64,000 nt of DNA, from contig JAUYVI010000007.1 in the NCBI GenBank assembly GCA_030715195.1, positions 248,001-312,000 on the forward strand, written 5' to 3'. Below, piece after piece: positions 34,055 to 43,121 of this stretch. The notes beneath the pieces are model-generated. The model was given only the letters and a program-made list of their open reading frames with translations. It ran no database searches and was not told the origin of the DNA. Source of the stretch: Dongia sedimenti. Its GTDB lineage: Bacteria; Pseudomonadota; Alphaproteobacteria; Dongiales; Dongiaceae. How positions within the stretch are numbered: the stretch's first letter is position 1; each line of letters starts with the position of its first letter. Made by a program: the position numbers and the translations under genes.

Positions 34055-34453
34055 ATGTTCAAATACCAGGAAACCACCAGGGCGATCACCGTGACGGTGG
34101 AGCCCACCTATCTCGAAGACCAATCCTCGCCCGAGGAATCCCACTACGTATGGAAGTACCATGTGCGGATCGACAATGGCGGCGAGGAGACGGTGCAGAT
34201 TCGCAACCGCTATTGGCGGATCACCGATTCCCTCGGCCGGGTGCAGGAAGTCCGCGGCCCCGGCGTGGTCGGCGAGCAGCCGATCCTGCATCCGGGCGAA
34301 AGCTTCGAATACACCAGCGGCACGCCGCTGAAGACGCCGTCCGGCATCATGGTCGGCACTTACCAGATGGAAGGCACGGGCGGCGAACGGTTCGACATCG
34401 CGATACCGGCCTTCTCGCTGGACAGCCCGCATCAGGCCATCCGCCTGAATTAA
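34055..34453 (+). CDS. apaG: ApaG protein
   Basis: A 132-aa single-domain protein with the fibronectin-III-like ApaG fold: [42 protein letters not shown] strand, the Gly-rich [21 protein letters not shown] and GTYQM(E). ApaG is annotated as linked to divalent-metal efflux; its true activity is unsettled. Length is standard. It is followed 34 bp later by folE, so the two may be co-transcribed. Confidence 0.95.
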   Translation: MFKYQETTRAITVTVEPTYLEDQSSPEESHYVWKYHVRIDNGGEETVQIRNRYWRITDSLGRVQEVRGPGVVGEQPILHPGESFEYTSGTPLKTPSGIMVGTYQMEGTGGERFDIAIPAFSLDSPHQAIRLN

Positions 34454-34487
34454 AGCGCAGTCCGGACCTTCGACCAGAGGAGCGATC

Positions 34488-35117
34488 GTGGCACGAAGCA
34501 GCAAATCGGCGCGTCCACGCGCCACCCGCCCCACCCAGACCGATGCCGAAGATGCGGTCCGCACCCTGATCCGCTGGGCCGGCGACGATCCGGCGCGGGA
34601 AGGCCTGCGCGAGACGCCGGCCCGCGTGGCCCGCGCCTATAAGGAGTTCTTCCGCGGCTATGGCGTCGATCCCGTCCAGGTGCTGAAGCGCACCTTCGAG
34701 GAGACCGACGGCTACGACGAGATGATCGTGCTGAAGGACATGCGCTTCGAGAGCCATTGCGAGCATCACATGGCGGCGATCATCGGCCGCGCGCACATCG
34801 CCTACCTGCCGAGCAAGCGGGTGGTCGGCATCAGCAAGCTCGCGCGCCTGCTCGACGTCTATGCCAAGCGCCTGCAGATCCAGGAGAAGCTGACGGCGCA
34901 GATCGCCAACACTTTGAACGACGTGCTGCAGCCGCGCGGCGTCGCCGTGGTGATCGATGCCAGCCATCAATGCATGACCACCCGCGGCGTGCACAAGCCG
35001 GGCACATCGATGGTCACCAGCCGCATGCTCGGCGCCTTCCGCACCGACGCCTCGACCCGGCGCGAGTTCCTCGCCTTCATCGGCATGCCGCACGGCATCA
35101 TCGGCAGCAACACCTGA
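34488..35117 (+). CDS. folE: GTP cyclohydrolase I (FolE)
   Basis: Converts GTP to 7,8-dihydroneopterin triphosphate, the first step of folate synthesis. The 209-aa protein has the zinc and catalytic residues of the family: [13 protein letters not shown] (Cys and His), [11 protein letters not shown], and [12 protein letters not shown] with the second Cys and His. A basic, variable 25-residue N-terminus precedes [19 protein letters not shown]. The SD GAGGAG lies just before the ATG. Its stop codon overlaps the start of argE (TGATG). Confidence 0.96.
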   Translation: MARSSKSARPRATRPTQTDAEDAVRTLIRWAGDDPAREGLRETPARVARAYKEFFRGYGVDPVQVLKRTFEETDGYDEMIVLKDMRFESHCEHHMAAIIGRAHIAYLPSKRVVGISKLARLLDVYAKRLQIQEKLTAQIANTLNDVLQPRGVAVVIDASHQCMTTRGVHKPGTSMVTSRMLGAFRTDASTRREFLAFIGMPHGIIGSNT

Positions 35118-36271
35118 TGTCGCCCACCGAGATTCTGGCGAAGCTGGTCGCCTTCGATTCGGTCTCCTCGCGCTCCAACCTCTCAGTCATCCGCTGGATC
35201 GGCGACTATCTTGCCGGACACGGCGTCGCGGCCGCGATCATCGAAGCGCCCGGCGGCGAGCCCAAGGCGAATCTATGGGCCTCGGTCGGCCCCGACCGCG
35301 ACGGCGGCATCGTGCTCTCCGGCCATACCGACGTCGTGCCGGTGGAGGGCCAGCCCTGGTCGAGCGATCCCTTCACGCTGCGGGACGGCGGCGACCGCTG
35401 GTTCGGCCGCGGCACCTCCGACATGAAGGGCTTCATCGCGCTCTGCCTCGCCTTGGTGCCGGAGATGCTGAAGCGCAAGCTGAAGACGCCGCTGCATTTT
35501 GCCTTCTCCTATGATGAGGAGATCGGCTGCCTGGGCGCGCCCAACATGATCGCCGAGATCGGCAAGCGCTTCCGCCAGCCCCGCGTCGCCATCATCGGCG
35601 AGCCGACCGAGCTGAAGCTCGGCACGCGCCACAAGGGGTGTTACTCCTTCACCACGACGATCACCGGCAAGGACGGTCATTCCAGCCAGCCCGAGCGCGG
35701 CTTGAATGCAATCTTGGCCGCGGCCGAGGTCGCGACCGAACTCGGCCGGATCTACGACCGGCTGCGCCATGACGGTCCGTTCGACAAGAGCTTTGACCCG
35801 CCGCACAGCACCATCAATCTGGGGCGCATCAATGGCGGTACTGCGGTCAACATCATCGCCCGGAGCTGTAGCATCGAGTGGGATTTCCGCGGCGTGCCCG
35901 GTGTGACACCGTCGGCCGTGCTGGAATCGCTGCAGCGTTTCGTGGACGGCGACCTGCTGCCGCGCCTGAAGCCGGCGGCCCCTGAAGCCGCCGTGATCAC
36001 CAAGCCTCGGGTCGCGGTGCCGCCGCTCATCGAGGAGCATGACGGCGCCGCCGAGACGCTGCTGCGCCTGCTGACCGGCCAGAACGACAGCTTCGGCATG
36101 TCCTTCGCGACCGAGGCGGGGCAGTTCCAATCCGCCGGCCTCTCGGCGATCGTCTGCGGCCCGGGCTCGATCCAACAGGCCCACCAGCCCGACGAGTTCA
36201 TCCTGAAGGAGCAGCTCGTGGCCGGCGAAGCGCTGCTCCGCCGGGTGATCGATTGGGCGGAAAAGAACTGA
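35117..36271 (+). CDS. argE: Acetylornithine deacetylase (ArgE), M20 family
   Basis: Removes the acetyl group from N-acetylornithine in arginine synthesis. The 384-aa metallohydrolase shows LSGHTDVVPVEGQPW (first metal His and Asp), RGTSDMKGFIAL (bridging Asp), DEEIGCLGA (catalytic and metal Glu) and IGEPTELK. The dimerisation domain contains KDGHSSQPERGLNAI. The ATG overlaps the folE stop by one base; a long in-frame extension to 34757 lies within folE and is spurious. argF and argD are about 8 kb downstream on the other strand. Related M20 peptidases cannot be fully excluded. Confidence 0.9.
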   Translation: MSPTEILAKLVAFDSVSSRSNLSVIRWIGDYLAGHGVAAAIIEAPGGEPKANLWASVGPDRDGGIVLSGHTDVVPVEGQPWSSDPFTLRDGGDRWFGRGTSDMKGFIALCLALVPEMLKRKLKTPLHFAFSYDEEIGCLGAPNMIAEIGKRFRQPRVAIIGEPTELKLGTRHKGCYSFTTTITGKDGHSSQPERGLNAILAAAEVATELGRIYDRLRHDGPFDKSFDPPHSTINLGRINGGTAVNIIARSCSIEWDFRGVPGVTPSAVLESLQRFVDGDLLPRLKPAAPEAAVITKPRVAVPPLIEEHDGAAETLLRLLTGQNDSFGMSFATEAGQFQSAGLSAIVCGPGSIQQAHQPDEFILKEQLVAGEALLRRVIDWAEKN

Positions 36272-36274
36272 ACG

Positions 36275-36853
36275 CTACCGCAGAAACCCGCCGAGATATT
36301 GCGGGATCAGCTTCTCCATTTGCGCGTTCACGTCTTTCATCGTGACGTCGAGCAGTGTGAACAGCACGGCTTCGCGCTGATTGAGCGTCATATCCTCGCG
36401 CACGGTCTGGCTGCGTGCCGCCTGTGCGGTCACCGCGCCCTGCTTGCCGCCTGAGCGCACCTCGAGATTGACGGTCATCGCCAGGTCGTAGCGGTCGGAC
36501 TGATCCTTGTGGGTCATCGCCGACATGCCTTGCGAGCGCTTCAGCGGCGTCTGCGTCGCCTTGGAGAGTGTGATCGTGTAGATGGCCTCGCCCTGTTGAC
36601 CGACGGCGGCGAGACGGTCTTCCGCCCATTGCCGGGCAACGGCGGCAGGCACTTCGGGAAACTGGCTGCCGATGTCGGCACCGGGATCGGGCTGATAGCC
36701 GTCCACGATCTGCACCCGGGCGACGTCGAGCCGGAACGGACGCAAGTGCTGGAAGGTGATTTCCGGAAAGCTCTGCCGCTTGGGGGGCGTGTCGCAGGAT
36801 GCCAGCACCAGCGCCAGCAGTGCCAGGCCGATAGGCCTCAGAAGGTGGGGCAT
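36275..36853 (-). CDS. Exported lipoprotein of unknown function
   Basis: A 192-aa protein with a lipoprotein signal (PIGLALLALVLASCDT; lipobox LASC). The mature part has RLDVARVQIVDGYQP near the start, a WAEDRLAAVG segment and a YDLAMTVNLEVRS strand, and ends with helices (MEKLIPQYL). It would be anchored in the envelope facing the periplasm. The ATG at 36853 is fixed by the signal peptide; the longer frame to 37078 runs into the promoter region. It is convergent with argE and divergent from the hydrolase gene at 37077. Confidence 0.8.
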   Translation of the reverse strand: MPHLLRPIGLALLALVLASCDTPPKRQSFPEITFQHLRPFRLDVARVQIVDGYQPDPGADIGSQFPEVPAAVARQWAEDRLAAVGQQGEAIYTITLSKATQTPLKRSQGMSAMTHKDQSDRYDLAMTVNLEVRSGGKQGAVTAQAARSQTVREDMTLNQREAVLFTLLDVTMKDVNAQMEKLIPQYLGGFLR

Positions 36854-37076
36854 TCTTGTCTCGCTACGGTCATGCCGCGGAATCGTGCGGGAGCGGGGCG
36901 ATCCGGTCAAGGCGGATCGGTATTCATTCCGCTCACGCGATCTTGATGGGCGATCGGATTGGGGCGTTTCATCCAATGTTGCATCTGTAACAGTCTTCGG
37001 CGATTTCGAAACCGAATTGCAGTCTTGTCCGGGCCAAGGTGCCGCCGCATTCACCGCCGCAGCGGACAGTTCAGCC

Positions 37077-37940
37077 ATGGCCTTTGCTTACAAGTTCGAA
37101 AGCGCCGAGATCCTCGGCGCGCCGATGACCTTCCTCGACCTCGGGATCGGCGAGACGGTCCTGCTCGGTCACAGCTATCTCTGGGATGCCGAGATGTGGC
37201 GGCCGCAGATCGAGACCCTGGCCCGGCACTATCGGGTGATCGTGCCTAATCTCTGGGGCCATGGCGGGTCGGGCCCCTTGCCGGCGGATACCCGGGACCT
37301 GCGCGACATCGCCCGGCATCATCTCGGCTTGATGGACCGGCTCGGGATCGAGCGGTTTGCAGTTCTCGGCCTTTCGATCGGCGGCATGTGGGGCGCCGAG
37401 CTGGCCATGCTGGCGCCGGAGCGGGTCGCGGCACTCGCCTTGCTCGACACCTATCTCGGGCCGGAGCCGCAGCTCAGCCGGGACAAATACTTCGCCCTGA
37501 TGGACGCCATCGCCGGCGCCAAGCGCATTCCCGAAACGATGCTCGACGTGATCGTGCCCCTGTTCTTCGCGCCGGCCACGGCCTCGAAGACCCCGGCGCT
37601 TCCCGCCGCCTTTCGCGTCAAACTGCAGAACTGGGATCCCGCGCGGCTCATGGACTCGGTGCTGCCGATCGGGCGCATGCTCTTCGCGCGGCGCGACGCC
37701 CGCGACGATCTGCGAAGCCTGCCGATGCCGAAACTGGTCCTGACCGGCAGCGAAGATATTCCGCGCCCGGTGCACGAAGGCCAGCAGATGGCAGCGATCC
37801 TCGAATGTCCTTTTGTCGAGATTCGTGACGCCGGTCACATCTCGACGCTCGAGGCGCCGGAACCGGTCACCGATCATCTCGTTCGGTTCCTCGCCGACGC
37901 TCTCGGCGGCAACCAGATGGCGCGGCGCTCGGCGGGTTGA
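37077..37940 (+). CDS. Alpha/beta hydrolase
   Basis: A 287-aa alpha/beta-hydrolase-fold enzyme. Seen are the oxyanion region VLLGHSYLWDAEMW (HxYxxD), VIVPNLWGHGGSG, the nucleophile elbow GLSIGGMWG (Ser), an acid residue after LVLTGSED, and the catalytic His in RDAGHISTLEAPE. Similar sequences are labelled 3-oxoadipate enol-lactonase or esterase-like; the substrate is not clear. The start ATG at 37077 is chosen because the fold begins at once after it. The gene stands alone. Confidence 0.85.
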   Translation: MAFAYKFESAEILGAPMTFLDLGIGETVLLGHSYLWDAEMWRPQIETLARHYRVIVPNLWGHGGSGPLPADTRDLRDIARHHLGLMDRLGIERFAVLGLSIGGMWGAELAMLAPERVAALALLDTYLGPEPQLSRDKYFALMDAIAGAKRIPETMLDVIVPLFFAPATASKTPALPAAFRVKLQNWDPARLMDSVLPIGRMLFARRDARDDLRSLPMPKLVLTGSEDIPRPVHEGQQMAAILECPFVEIRDAGHISTLEAPEPVTDHLVRFLADALGGNQMARRSAG

Positions 37941-38231
37941 TCGTGTTCTCCCCTTCTCGTCGAATTGGGGGGCAATGCCCCTGCGGGAGGCGGGTTACGT
38001 GTCGGCGACTGTGTGGGTGTGGTCGCAAAAGTCATCCCGGTATTCCGCTAACGCCAACGTCCGCTGCGTTTTTTCCCGTCGGGAGTCTCTTCTAACTTCG
38101 TATAGGGCCCACCATATGTAACAAACTCCGGGGATGGCGCTAATCACTATGGCTTCGGGCTTCGTGGCATGGGGTTGGCCGCGATGGCCGCGGCAAAAGC
38201 ATTCTGCACGAAGACGGAGCCCCCGCGCCCC

Positions 38232-39026
38232 ATGACAATTCAACCGACAGCCCCCATTCAACTCGCATCTGCGCCCGGACCAGACGGAAACGATCACGAA
38301 GCCCTCGCGCGGTGCGGCCATGTGCTGATCGTCGATGACGATCCGGCGATCCGCAAGATGATCGCGCGCTATTTCGAAGAGCAGGATATGCCGGTCGTGA
38401 CCGTGCCCGGACGGCAGGAATTGAACCAGCAACTCGGCCGTGCCGAGCCTTGCCTGATCGTGCTCGATCTCCGATTGGGACAGGAGGACGGCCTCGATCT
38501 GCTGCGCGAGATCCGTGCAAAGTCCGACGTGCCGATCATCATCATGACCGGACATCGCCGCGACGAGGTCGACCGCGTGGTCGGTCTCGAGCTCGGCGCC
38601 GACGATTACATCACCAAGCCGTTCGGCTTGCGCGAGCTGCTGGCGCGGGTGCGGGCGGTCCTGCGCCGCCAGGAACTCGGTCGCGTCGCGCGCCAGCGCG
38701 ATCCGGAACGGGGCGGCTACCGCTTCAACGGCTGGGTGCTCGAGCGCCGCGGCCGGCGCCTGACCGATTCCGCCGGCGAACCGGTGCCGCTGACCAAGAG
38801 CGAATACGCGCTGCTGCTCGCCTTCCTCGAGGCGCCGCAGCGGACGTTAAGCCGCGAGCATCTGCTGCAGGCAACCCGGATCCATGAGGACATTTTCGAT
38901 CGCAGCATCGACGTGCAGGTGCTGCGCCTGCGACGCAAGCTGGAGCCCAATCCGAGTGCGCCGCAGATCATCAAGACCGAACGCGGCCTCGGCTACGTCT
39001 TCAGCCCGGCCGTCGAAGCGTTTTAG
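38232..39026 (+). CDS. OmpR-family response regulator
   Basis: A 264-aa two-component regulator. The receiver (about residues 30-145) has the acidic pair in VLIVDDDPAIRK, phosphoacceptor Asp79 in IVLDLRLG, Thr in IIIMTGH and Lys in YITKPFGLREL. A winged-helix DNA-binding domain follows (YRFNGWVLERRGRRL, LTKSEYALLLAFLE, RSIDVQVLRLRRKLE, ERGLGYVF). The ATG at 38232 starts a 30-residue Pro-rich tail before the receiver; ATGs at 38169 and 38184 are alternatives. It lies 1.6 kb upstream of a VirA-like kinase and is its likely partner. Confidence 0.92.
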   Translation: MTIQPTAPIQLASAPGPDGNDHEALARCGHVLIVDDDPAIRKMIARYFEEQDMPVVTVPGRQELNQQLGRAEPCLIVLDLRLGQEDGLDLLREIRAKSDVPIIIMTGHRRDEVDRVVGLELGADDYITKPFGLRELLARVRAVLRRQELGRVARQRDPERGGYRFNGWVLERRGRRLTDSAGEPVPLTKSEYALLLAFLEAPQRTLSREHLLQATRIHEDIFDRSIDVQVLRLRRKLEPNPSAPQIIKTERGLGYVFSPAVEAF

Positions 39027-39157
39027 GCACTTCCGTGACAAGCCTCGCGCTCGCGCATGGCCCGCATTACAGCGGTAGCCCCTTTCGGCCGGCCCGTGAT
39101 GGGGCGGTAACTTGCGCCGCCTACCTTCTTTCCATCGTCATTGGAAAGGAGATTGCC

Positions 39158-39634
39158 ATGTCGAGCAAACAGCACCGGAGCCTGCATGCCAGTCCGGCCG
39201 GCATCGATACCCTGGAATCCCTGCAGCATATGACCTCTTGGGCGCGACAGACGATGACGTCGCCCGAGGCCGCTCCCATGCGGCCGCGTTTCGAGAACAA
39301 GATGCTCGCATCGGTGATCGACGGTTTCGCGCTCGGTGCGACCGCCTTTCATCCTGGCCCCTGGGTCTATCCGATCGATGCGATCCGAGAAGCCAATCTC
39401 GGCGACACCGATGAAGCCAAGGCAAGCCGGCCCGGGATCGGGGCACGGGCGCTCCGGGCGATCGGCGCCGTGACCATGCGGTTCTGGCGCAACCTCCAGG
39501 AACGCCACGAAGCCGCCCGCGCGACCAGGCTCCTCGCGGAGATGGACGACCGGACGCTCCGTGACATCGGCCTTTCGCGCGCGGATATCGGTCGTGCCGT
39601 GCGGCATGGACGGGACTGGGAGCGGTGGCACTAA
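39158..39634 (+). CDS. DUF1127 protein
   Basis: A 158-aa protein whose C-terminal 45 residues (RLLAEMDDRTLRDIGLSRADIGRAVRHGR) are a DUF1127 motif, the short Arg-rich helix pair found in many alphaproteobacterial proteins that bind RNA or respond to stress and phosphate. The N-terminal 110 residues are unrecognised. GGAAAGGAG stands just before the ATG at 39158. Its last 10 bases overlap the GTG start of the peroxidase gene, so it may be translated together with it. Confidence 0.85.
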   Translation: MSSKQHRSLHASPAGIDTLESLQHMTSWARQTMTSPEAAPMRPRFENKMLASVIDGFALGATAFHPGPWVYPIDAIREANLGDTDEAKASRPGIGARALRAIGAVTMRFWRNLQERHEAARATRLLAEMDDRTLRDIGLSRADIGRAVRHGRDWERWH

Positions 39635-40611
39635 GAGCCCATTTCCTGCATCGCGGAACGCGCCGCTGGCTGGGCGGCGCGTTCCTGCTTTTTGGCGTCG
39701 GCCTGCTCGCCTTCACGGATCCGCTGGGCTCGCAGCAATCCTGGGGCCTGCCCGCCAAGACGGTTGCCAAGAACGAGCCGATCTCGCCGTTGCCGTTGCC
39801 GGCCTCGGGCGATCCGCGCCGCGTCGCACTCGGCGCGCGCCTGTTCGCCGACTCGCGGCTGTCGCGCAACAACAGCCGGAGCTGTGCCTCTTGCCATGAC
39901 GTGCGCGACAATGGCGCCACCCGCAACGCGCTCGATCGCAGCCTCGACGGCACGTCGCTCCGTCTTAACACGCTCACGGTCTTCAATGCCGCCGCCAGTT
40001 TTCGCCTATCCTGGACCGGCAAGGACCGGAGCTTCGAGGAGCAGGCCAAGCGCTCGATCGAAAATCCGCACATCATGGGGTCAACGGTTTCCGAGGTCGT
40101 CGGCAAGCTCGGCATCGACCCGGACATGAGGCGGTTGTTCGAGCTGGCCTACGGCCGCGCCCCGGACGAGGCGGTGGTGCTCGACGCCATCGCGGCCTAT
40201 GAGCGGTCCTTGCTCACGCCGGGAAGCCGCTTCGATCGCTGGCTGCAAGGCGATGGCGGGGCGCTTTCGGCCACCGAGCTGCACGGCTATCAGCTCTTCA
40301 AGTCGCTCGGCTGCGTCTCCTGCCATCAGGGCGTCAATATCGGCGGCAATCTATTGGAGCGCCACGGCATCTTCCATCCGTTGGGCTCGCCCGAGCCGGT
40401 GATCCTGCGCGTCCCCAGCCTCCGCAACGTCGATACGACCCCGCCGTATTTCCACGACGGCAGTGCTGGCACGCTCGAAGAGGCGGTGGAAAGAATGGGC
40501 TACGCCCAGCTCAACACCCTGCTGCAGCCCGATGAGGTCCACGACATCGTGGCCTTCCTCCGCACCCTGACGGGAAATTTCAATGGGCACCCGGTGGGGC
40601 AGCCGCAATGA
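39625..40611 (+). CDS. Di-haem cytochrome c peroxidase (MauG/CcpA-like)
   Basis: A 328-aa periplasmic protein with a membrane or signal segment (about residues 13-31) and two c-type haem sites, CASCH (about residue 92) and CVSCH (about 228), as in bacterial di-haem peroxidases and MauG. Such proteins reduce hydrogen peroxide or modify partner proteins. The GTG at 39625 follows GGGAG. Its stop overlaps the kinase ATG by 4 bp, so the peroxidase and kinase are co-translated, suggesting a redox-sensing or signalling link. The Met/His axial ligands cannot be assigned surely. Confidence 0.9.
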   Translation: MALRAHFLHRGTRRWLGGAFLLFGVGLLAFTDPLGSQQSWGLPAKTVAKNEPISPLPLPASGDPRRVALGARLFADSRLSRNNSRSCASCHDVRDNGATRNALDRSLDGTSLRLNTLTVFNAAASFRLSWTGKDRSFEEQAKRSIENPHIMGSTVSEVVGKLGIDPDMRRLFELAYGRAPDEAVVLDAIAAYERSLLTPGSRFDRWLQGDGGALSATELHGYQLFKSLGCVSCHQGVNIGGNLLERHGIFHPLGSPEPVILRVPSLRNVDTTPPYFHDGSAGTLEEAVERMGYAQLNTLLQPDEVHDIVAFLRTLTGNFNGHPVGQPQ

Positions 40612-43121
40612 GGATGCACCTGAAACAGATCGCGGGTGCTGGCCTGCTCTTGCTACTGCTCACCTGGCTTGCCTTGCGCAGCACCAGCTCGACCGCGCAC
40701 AGCGTTCAGCTGACATTGAACGTGCTGGACGAGGTCGCCGCCGCGGAGAGCGCCCTGCACCGCGACCTGCTCGGAGTCCGGACCGGATTGCTCAACAACT
40801 ACGATCCGATCGTCGCCGAGACGAAGATCATCCGCGAGGCGATTCCGCGCCTCAGGACCAATGCCCCGGCCGATCCCCAGATCGCGAAGCAGATCGATCA
40901 CTTCGAGAAGATCGTCGAGCTGCAGGAACAGGAGACCGAGCGGTTCAAGAGCCGCAATGCCCTGCTGCGGAACTCGCTGACCTATTTCCAGCTATTCAGC
41001 GCCCGGCTTTCCGCCTCCACGACCGATCCCGTCCTGGTCTCCCGGGTCGGCGGCCTCACGGCGGCGATGCTGCATCTGACCCAGGACAGCACACCGACCG
41101 TCATCCAGGACGTGGATACCGCGATGAAAGGCATTCCAGTGGCGCGCTTCCCCGATGCCGATATGGACACCGCCGACGCGCTGGTGGCCCATGCGCGCTT
41201 GCTGCGCGACCTGCTGCCGGCGACCGACCAGGGTCTGAAGACCCTGTTCGCGCTGCCGAGCCACGAGCAGCAGGAGCGGATCCGCAGCCTGACGGTCGCG
41301 CGCGGCGCGATCTGCGAGCGCAAGGCCGCGCGCTATCGCTACGCGCTCTACGCCGTATCGCTGATCCTGGCCGGGGCGCTCATCATGCTCGGCCTGCGCC
41401 TGGAGCGGCGGGCGCGTCACATGCGCCGCCGCGCCGATATCGAGCATGTGATCGCCGGCATCTCGACCCGGTTCATCAATGCCCGGTCGGAATTCGTGCC
41501 GATCCACATCGAGCGGGCGCTCGAGGAGCTGTCGTATTGCCTCGGCGCCGACCGTGCCTATTTCATCGCCGGCGGCGATGCGCCGCGCTCGTATCTGTGG
41601 CGCCGGCCGGGGGTGCATTTCCCGACCGACTGGCCCCTGGGCACGCTCGCCGCCGCTTCCGCGGTGCGCGACCGGCCGGCCGGCATGATCCGCACCCGGC
41701 GCGGCGACAGCTCGGCCTTGAACGACGTCGCGCGGATGGCCGGAACCAGCGACTGGTTCTGCATCAGCGCGACCGGCGACCAGCCGAGCGAGGGCTTGCT
41801 GGGCTTCGAATCGCTCGAGGGCGAGTTGAAGCTGACCGAGGGCGATTGCGGGCTCTGGCGCATGGCCTTCGACTCGATTGCCCATGCGATCGAGCGCGAG
41901 GTCCTGGAGGACTCGCGCCGGACGCTCGAGGCGAAGCTGCAGCAGGCCCGGCGGATGGAGACGATCGGCACGCTGGCCAGTGGCATTGCGCACAACTTCA
42001 ACAACATCGTTGGTGCCATCTTGGGCTATGCCGAGATGGCCCTGGCGCATGTGCGGGCCGGCAGCGCGCCCGCGGAAAGCCTCACCGAGATCCGCCGCGC
42101 CGGCGAGCGCGCCCGCGATCTGATCGACCAGATCCTCGGCTTCGGCCGTCGCAGCGAGGCCGGGCGGCAGAGCTTCCGCCTCGACGGCCTGATCGCCGAG
42201 GCGAAATCGCTGCTGGTTGCGACCTTGCCGTCCACGGTCAAACTGGACTTCGCACGGGGCACGGGCGAAGCGATCGTGCTCTCCGGAATCCCCGGTCAGC
42301 TGCAACAAGTCCTGGTCAACATCTGCAACAACGCGATCCAGGCGGTCGATGGCGAGGGAGTCGTCGCCATGGCGACGCGCCTGGTGGACGTCGCGGCACC
42401 GCTGCCGCTGGCCCATAACCGACTTCCGCCCGGGCGCTATGTGGTGATCTCGATCTGCGACAACGGACGCGGGATGGATCAGAGCACCCAGGAGCAGATC
42501 TTCGAGCCGTTCTTCACCACCCGCGAGGAAGGCAACGGCCTCGGCCTCGCCACCGCCCTCGAGATCGTCAGTGGTCATGGCGGCGACATCACCGTCGATA
42601 GCGCGATCGGCGAGGGGACCCGCTTCGATATCTGGCTGCCCTGCGATGCGCCGCGGGATATCGGTTCCGGCCCCGTGCCGGAACCGATGGCCCGCGGCAG
42701 CGGCGAAACGGTGATGATCTGCGAGTCCGACCGCGACCTGCTGATGAAGCAGGAGGAGATCGTCGCGGCGCTCGGCTATGAGCCGGCGGGCTTCGCTTGC
42801 GTCGCGGACCTGGTGGAGGCCTACAAGGCGACGCCGTGGTGCTTCGATGTCGCGCTGGTCTGCTCCTGCCCGCATCTCGACGCGGTGAGCCGGCTCGAGG
42901 CGGTCGCCAGCCTGCGCCGCGCCGCCGCTTCGCTGCCGATCATCTTCGCGGTGACCTCCGCGGCCAGCCTGGCGGTGCCGATGCTGGCCGCCGCCGGCGT
43001 CACCGAGATCATCGGGCTACCGCTGGTGTCCAGCGAGCTGGCCGATGCCCTGGCACGCTGCTCCCGTCGCGCGATCGCGCGATCGGGCCGGGCGGAGATC
43101 GAAGACGCTATTCCGGGCTAA
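40608..43121 (+). CDS. VirA-like hybrid sensor histidine kinase with degenerate receiver
   Basis: An 837-aa membrane kinase. A membrane span at about residues 8-24 is followed by a helical sensor region (DAHL-like, about 30-240), a second span (about 243-263), a GAF-like domain (about 280-440), the His-kinase core with H462 in SGIAHNFNNI, and HATPase boxes CNNAIQA, DNGRGM and GNGLGLA. The C-terminal receiver-like domain (about 705-820) is degenerate: the phosphoacceptor site reads FDVALVCSCPH with Cys752/Ser753 in place of Asp, and the KP motif is GLP. It is co-translated with a di-haem peroxidase. Convergent overlap of 14 bp with hslO. Confidence 0.88.
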   Translation: MRMHLKQIAGAGLLLLLLTWLALRSTSSTAHSVQLTLNVLDEVAAAESALHRDLLGVRTGLLNNYDPIVAETKIIREAIPRLRTNAPADPQIAKQIDHFEKIVELQEQETERFKSRNALLRNSLTYFQLFSARLSASTTDPVLVSRVGGLTAAMLHLTQDSTPTVIQDVDTAMKGIPVARFPDADMDTADALVAHARLLRDLLPATDQGLKTLFALPSHEQQERIRSLTVARGAICERKAARYRYALYAVSLILAGALIMLGLRLERRARHMRRRADIEHVIAGISTRFINARSEFVPIHIERALEELSYCLGADRAYFIAGGDAPRSYLWRRPGVHFPTDWPLGTLAAASAVRDRPAGMIRTRRGDSSALNDVARMAGTSDWFCISATGDQPSEGLLGFESLEGELKLTEGDCGLWRMAFDSIAHAIEREVLEDSRRTLEAKLQQARRMETIGTLASGIAHNFNNIVGAILGYAEMALAHVRAGSAPAESLTEIRRAGERARDLIDQILGFGRRSEAGRQSFRLDGLIAEAKSLLVATLPSTVKLDFARGTGEAIVLSGIPGQLQQVLVNICNNAIQAVDGEGVVAMATRLVDVAAPLPLAHNRLPPGRYVVISICDNGRGMDQSTQEQIFEPFFTTREEGNGLGLATALEIVSGHGGDITVDSAIGEGTRFDIWLPCDAPRDIGSGPVPEPMARGSGETVMICESDRDLLMKQEEIVAALGYEPAGFACVADLVEAYKATPWCFDVALVCSCPHLDAVSRLEAVASLRRAAASLPIIFAVTSAASLAVPMLAAAGVTEIIGLPLVSSELADALARCSRRAIARSGRAEIEDAIPG

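Noticed and set aside
38092..38104. CTAACTTCGTATA resembles one arm of a loxP site (12 of 13 bases).
   Set aside because: The bases after an 8-bp spacer do not match the opposite arm, so it is not a recombination site; chance match.
37941..38231. 290-bp gap before the response-regulator gene searched for a small RNA or gene.
   Set aside because: No open frame with a ribosome site, no clear promoter or stable hairpin; only the alternative upstream starts of the regulator.
39138..40127. 329-aa minus-strand frame opposite the DUF1127 and peroxidase genes.
   Set aside because: Arg/Ser/Pro-rich composition typical of antisense frames in GC-rich DNA; no domain.
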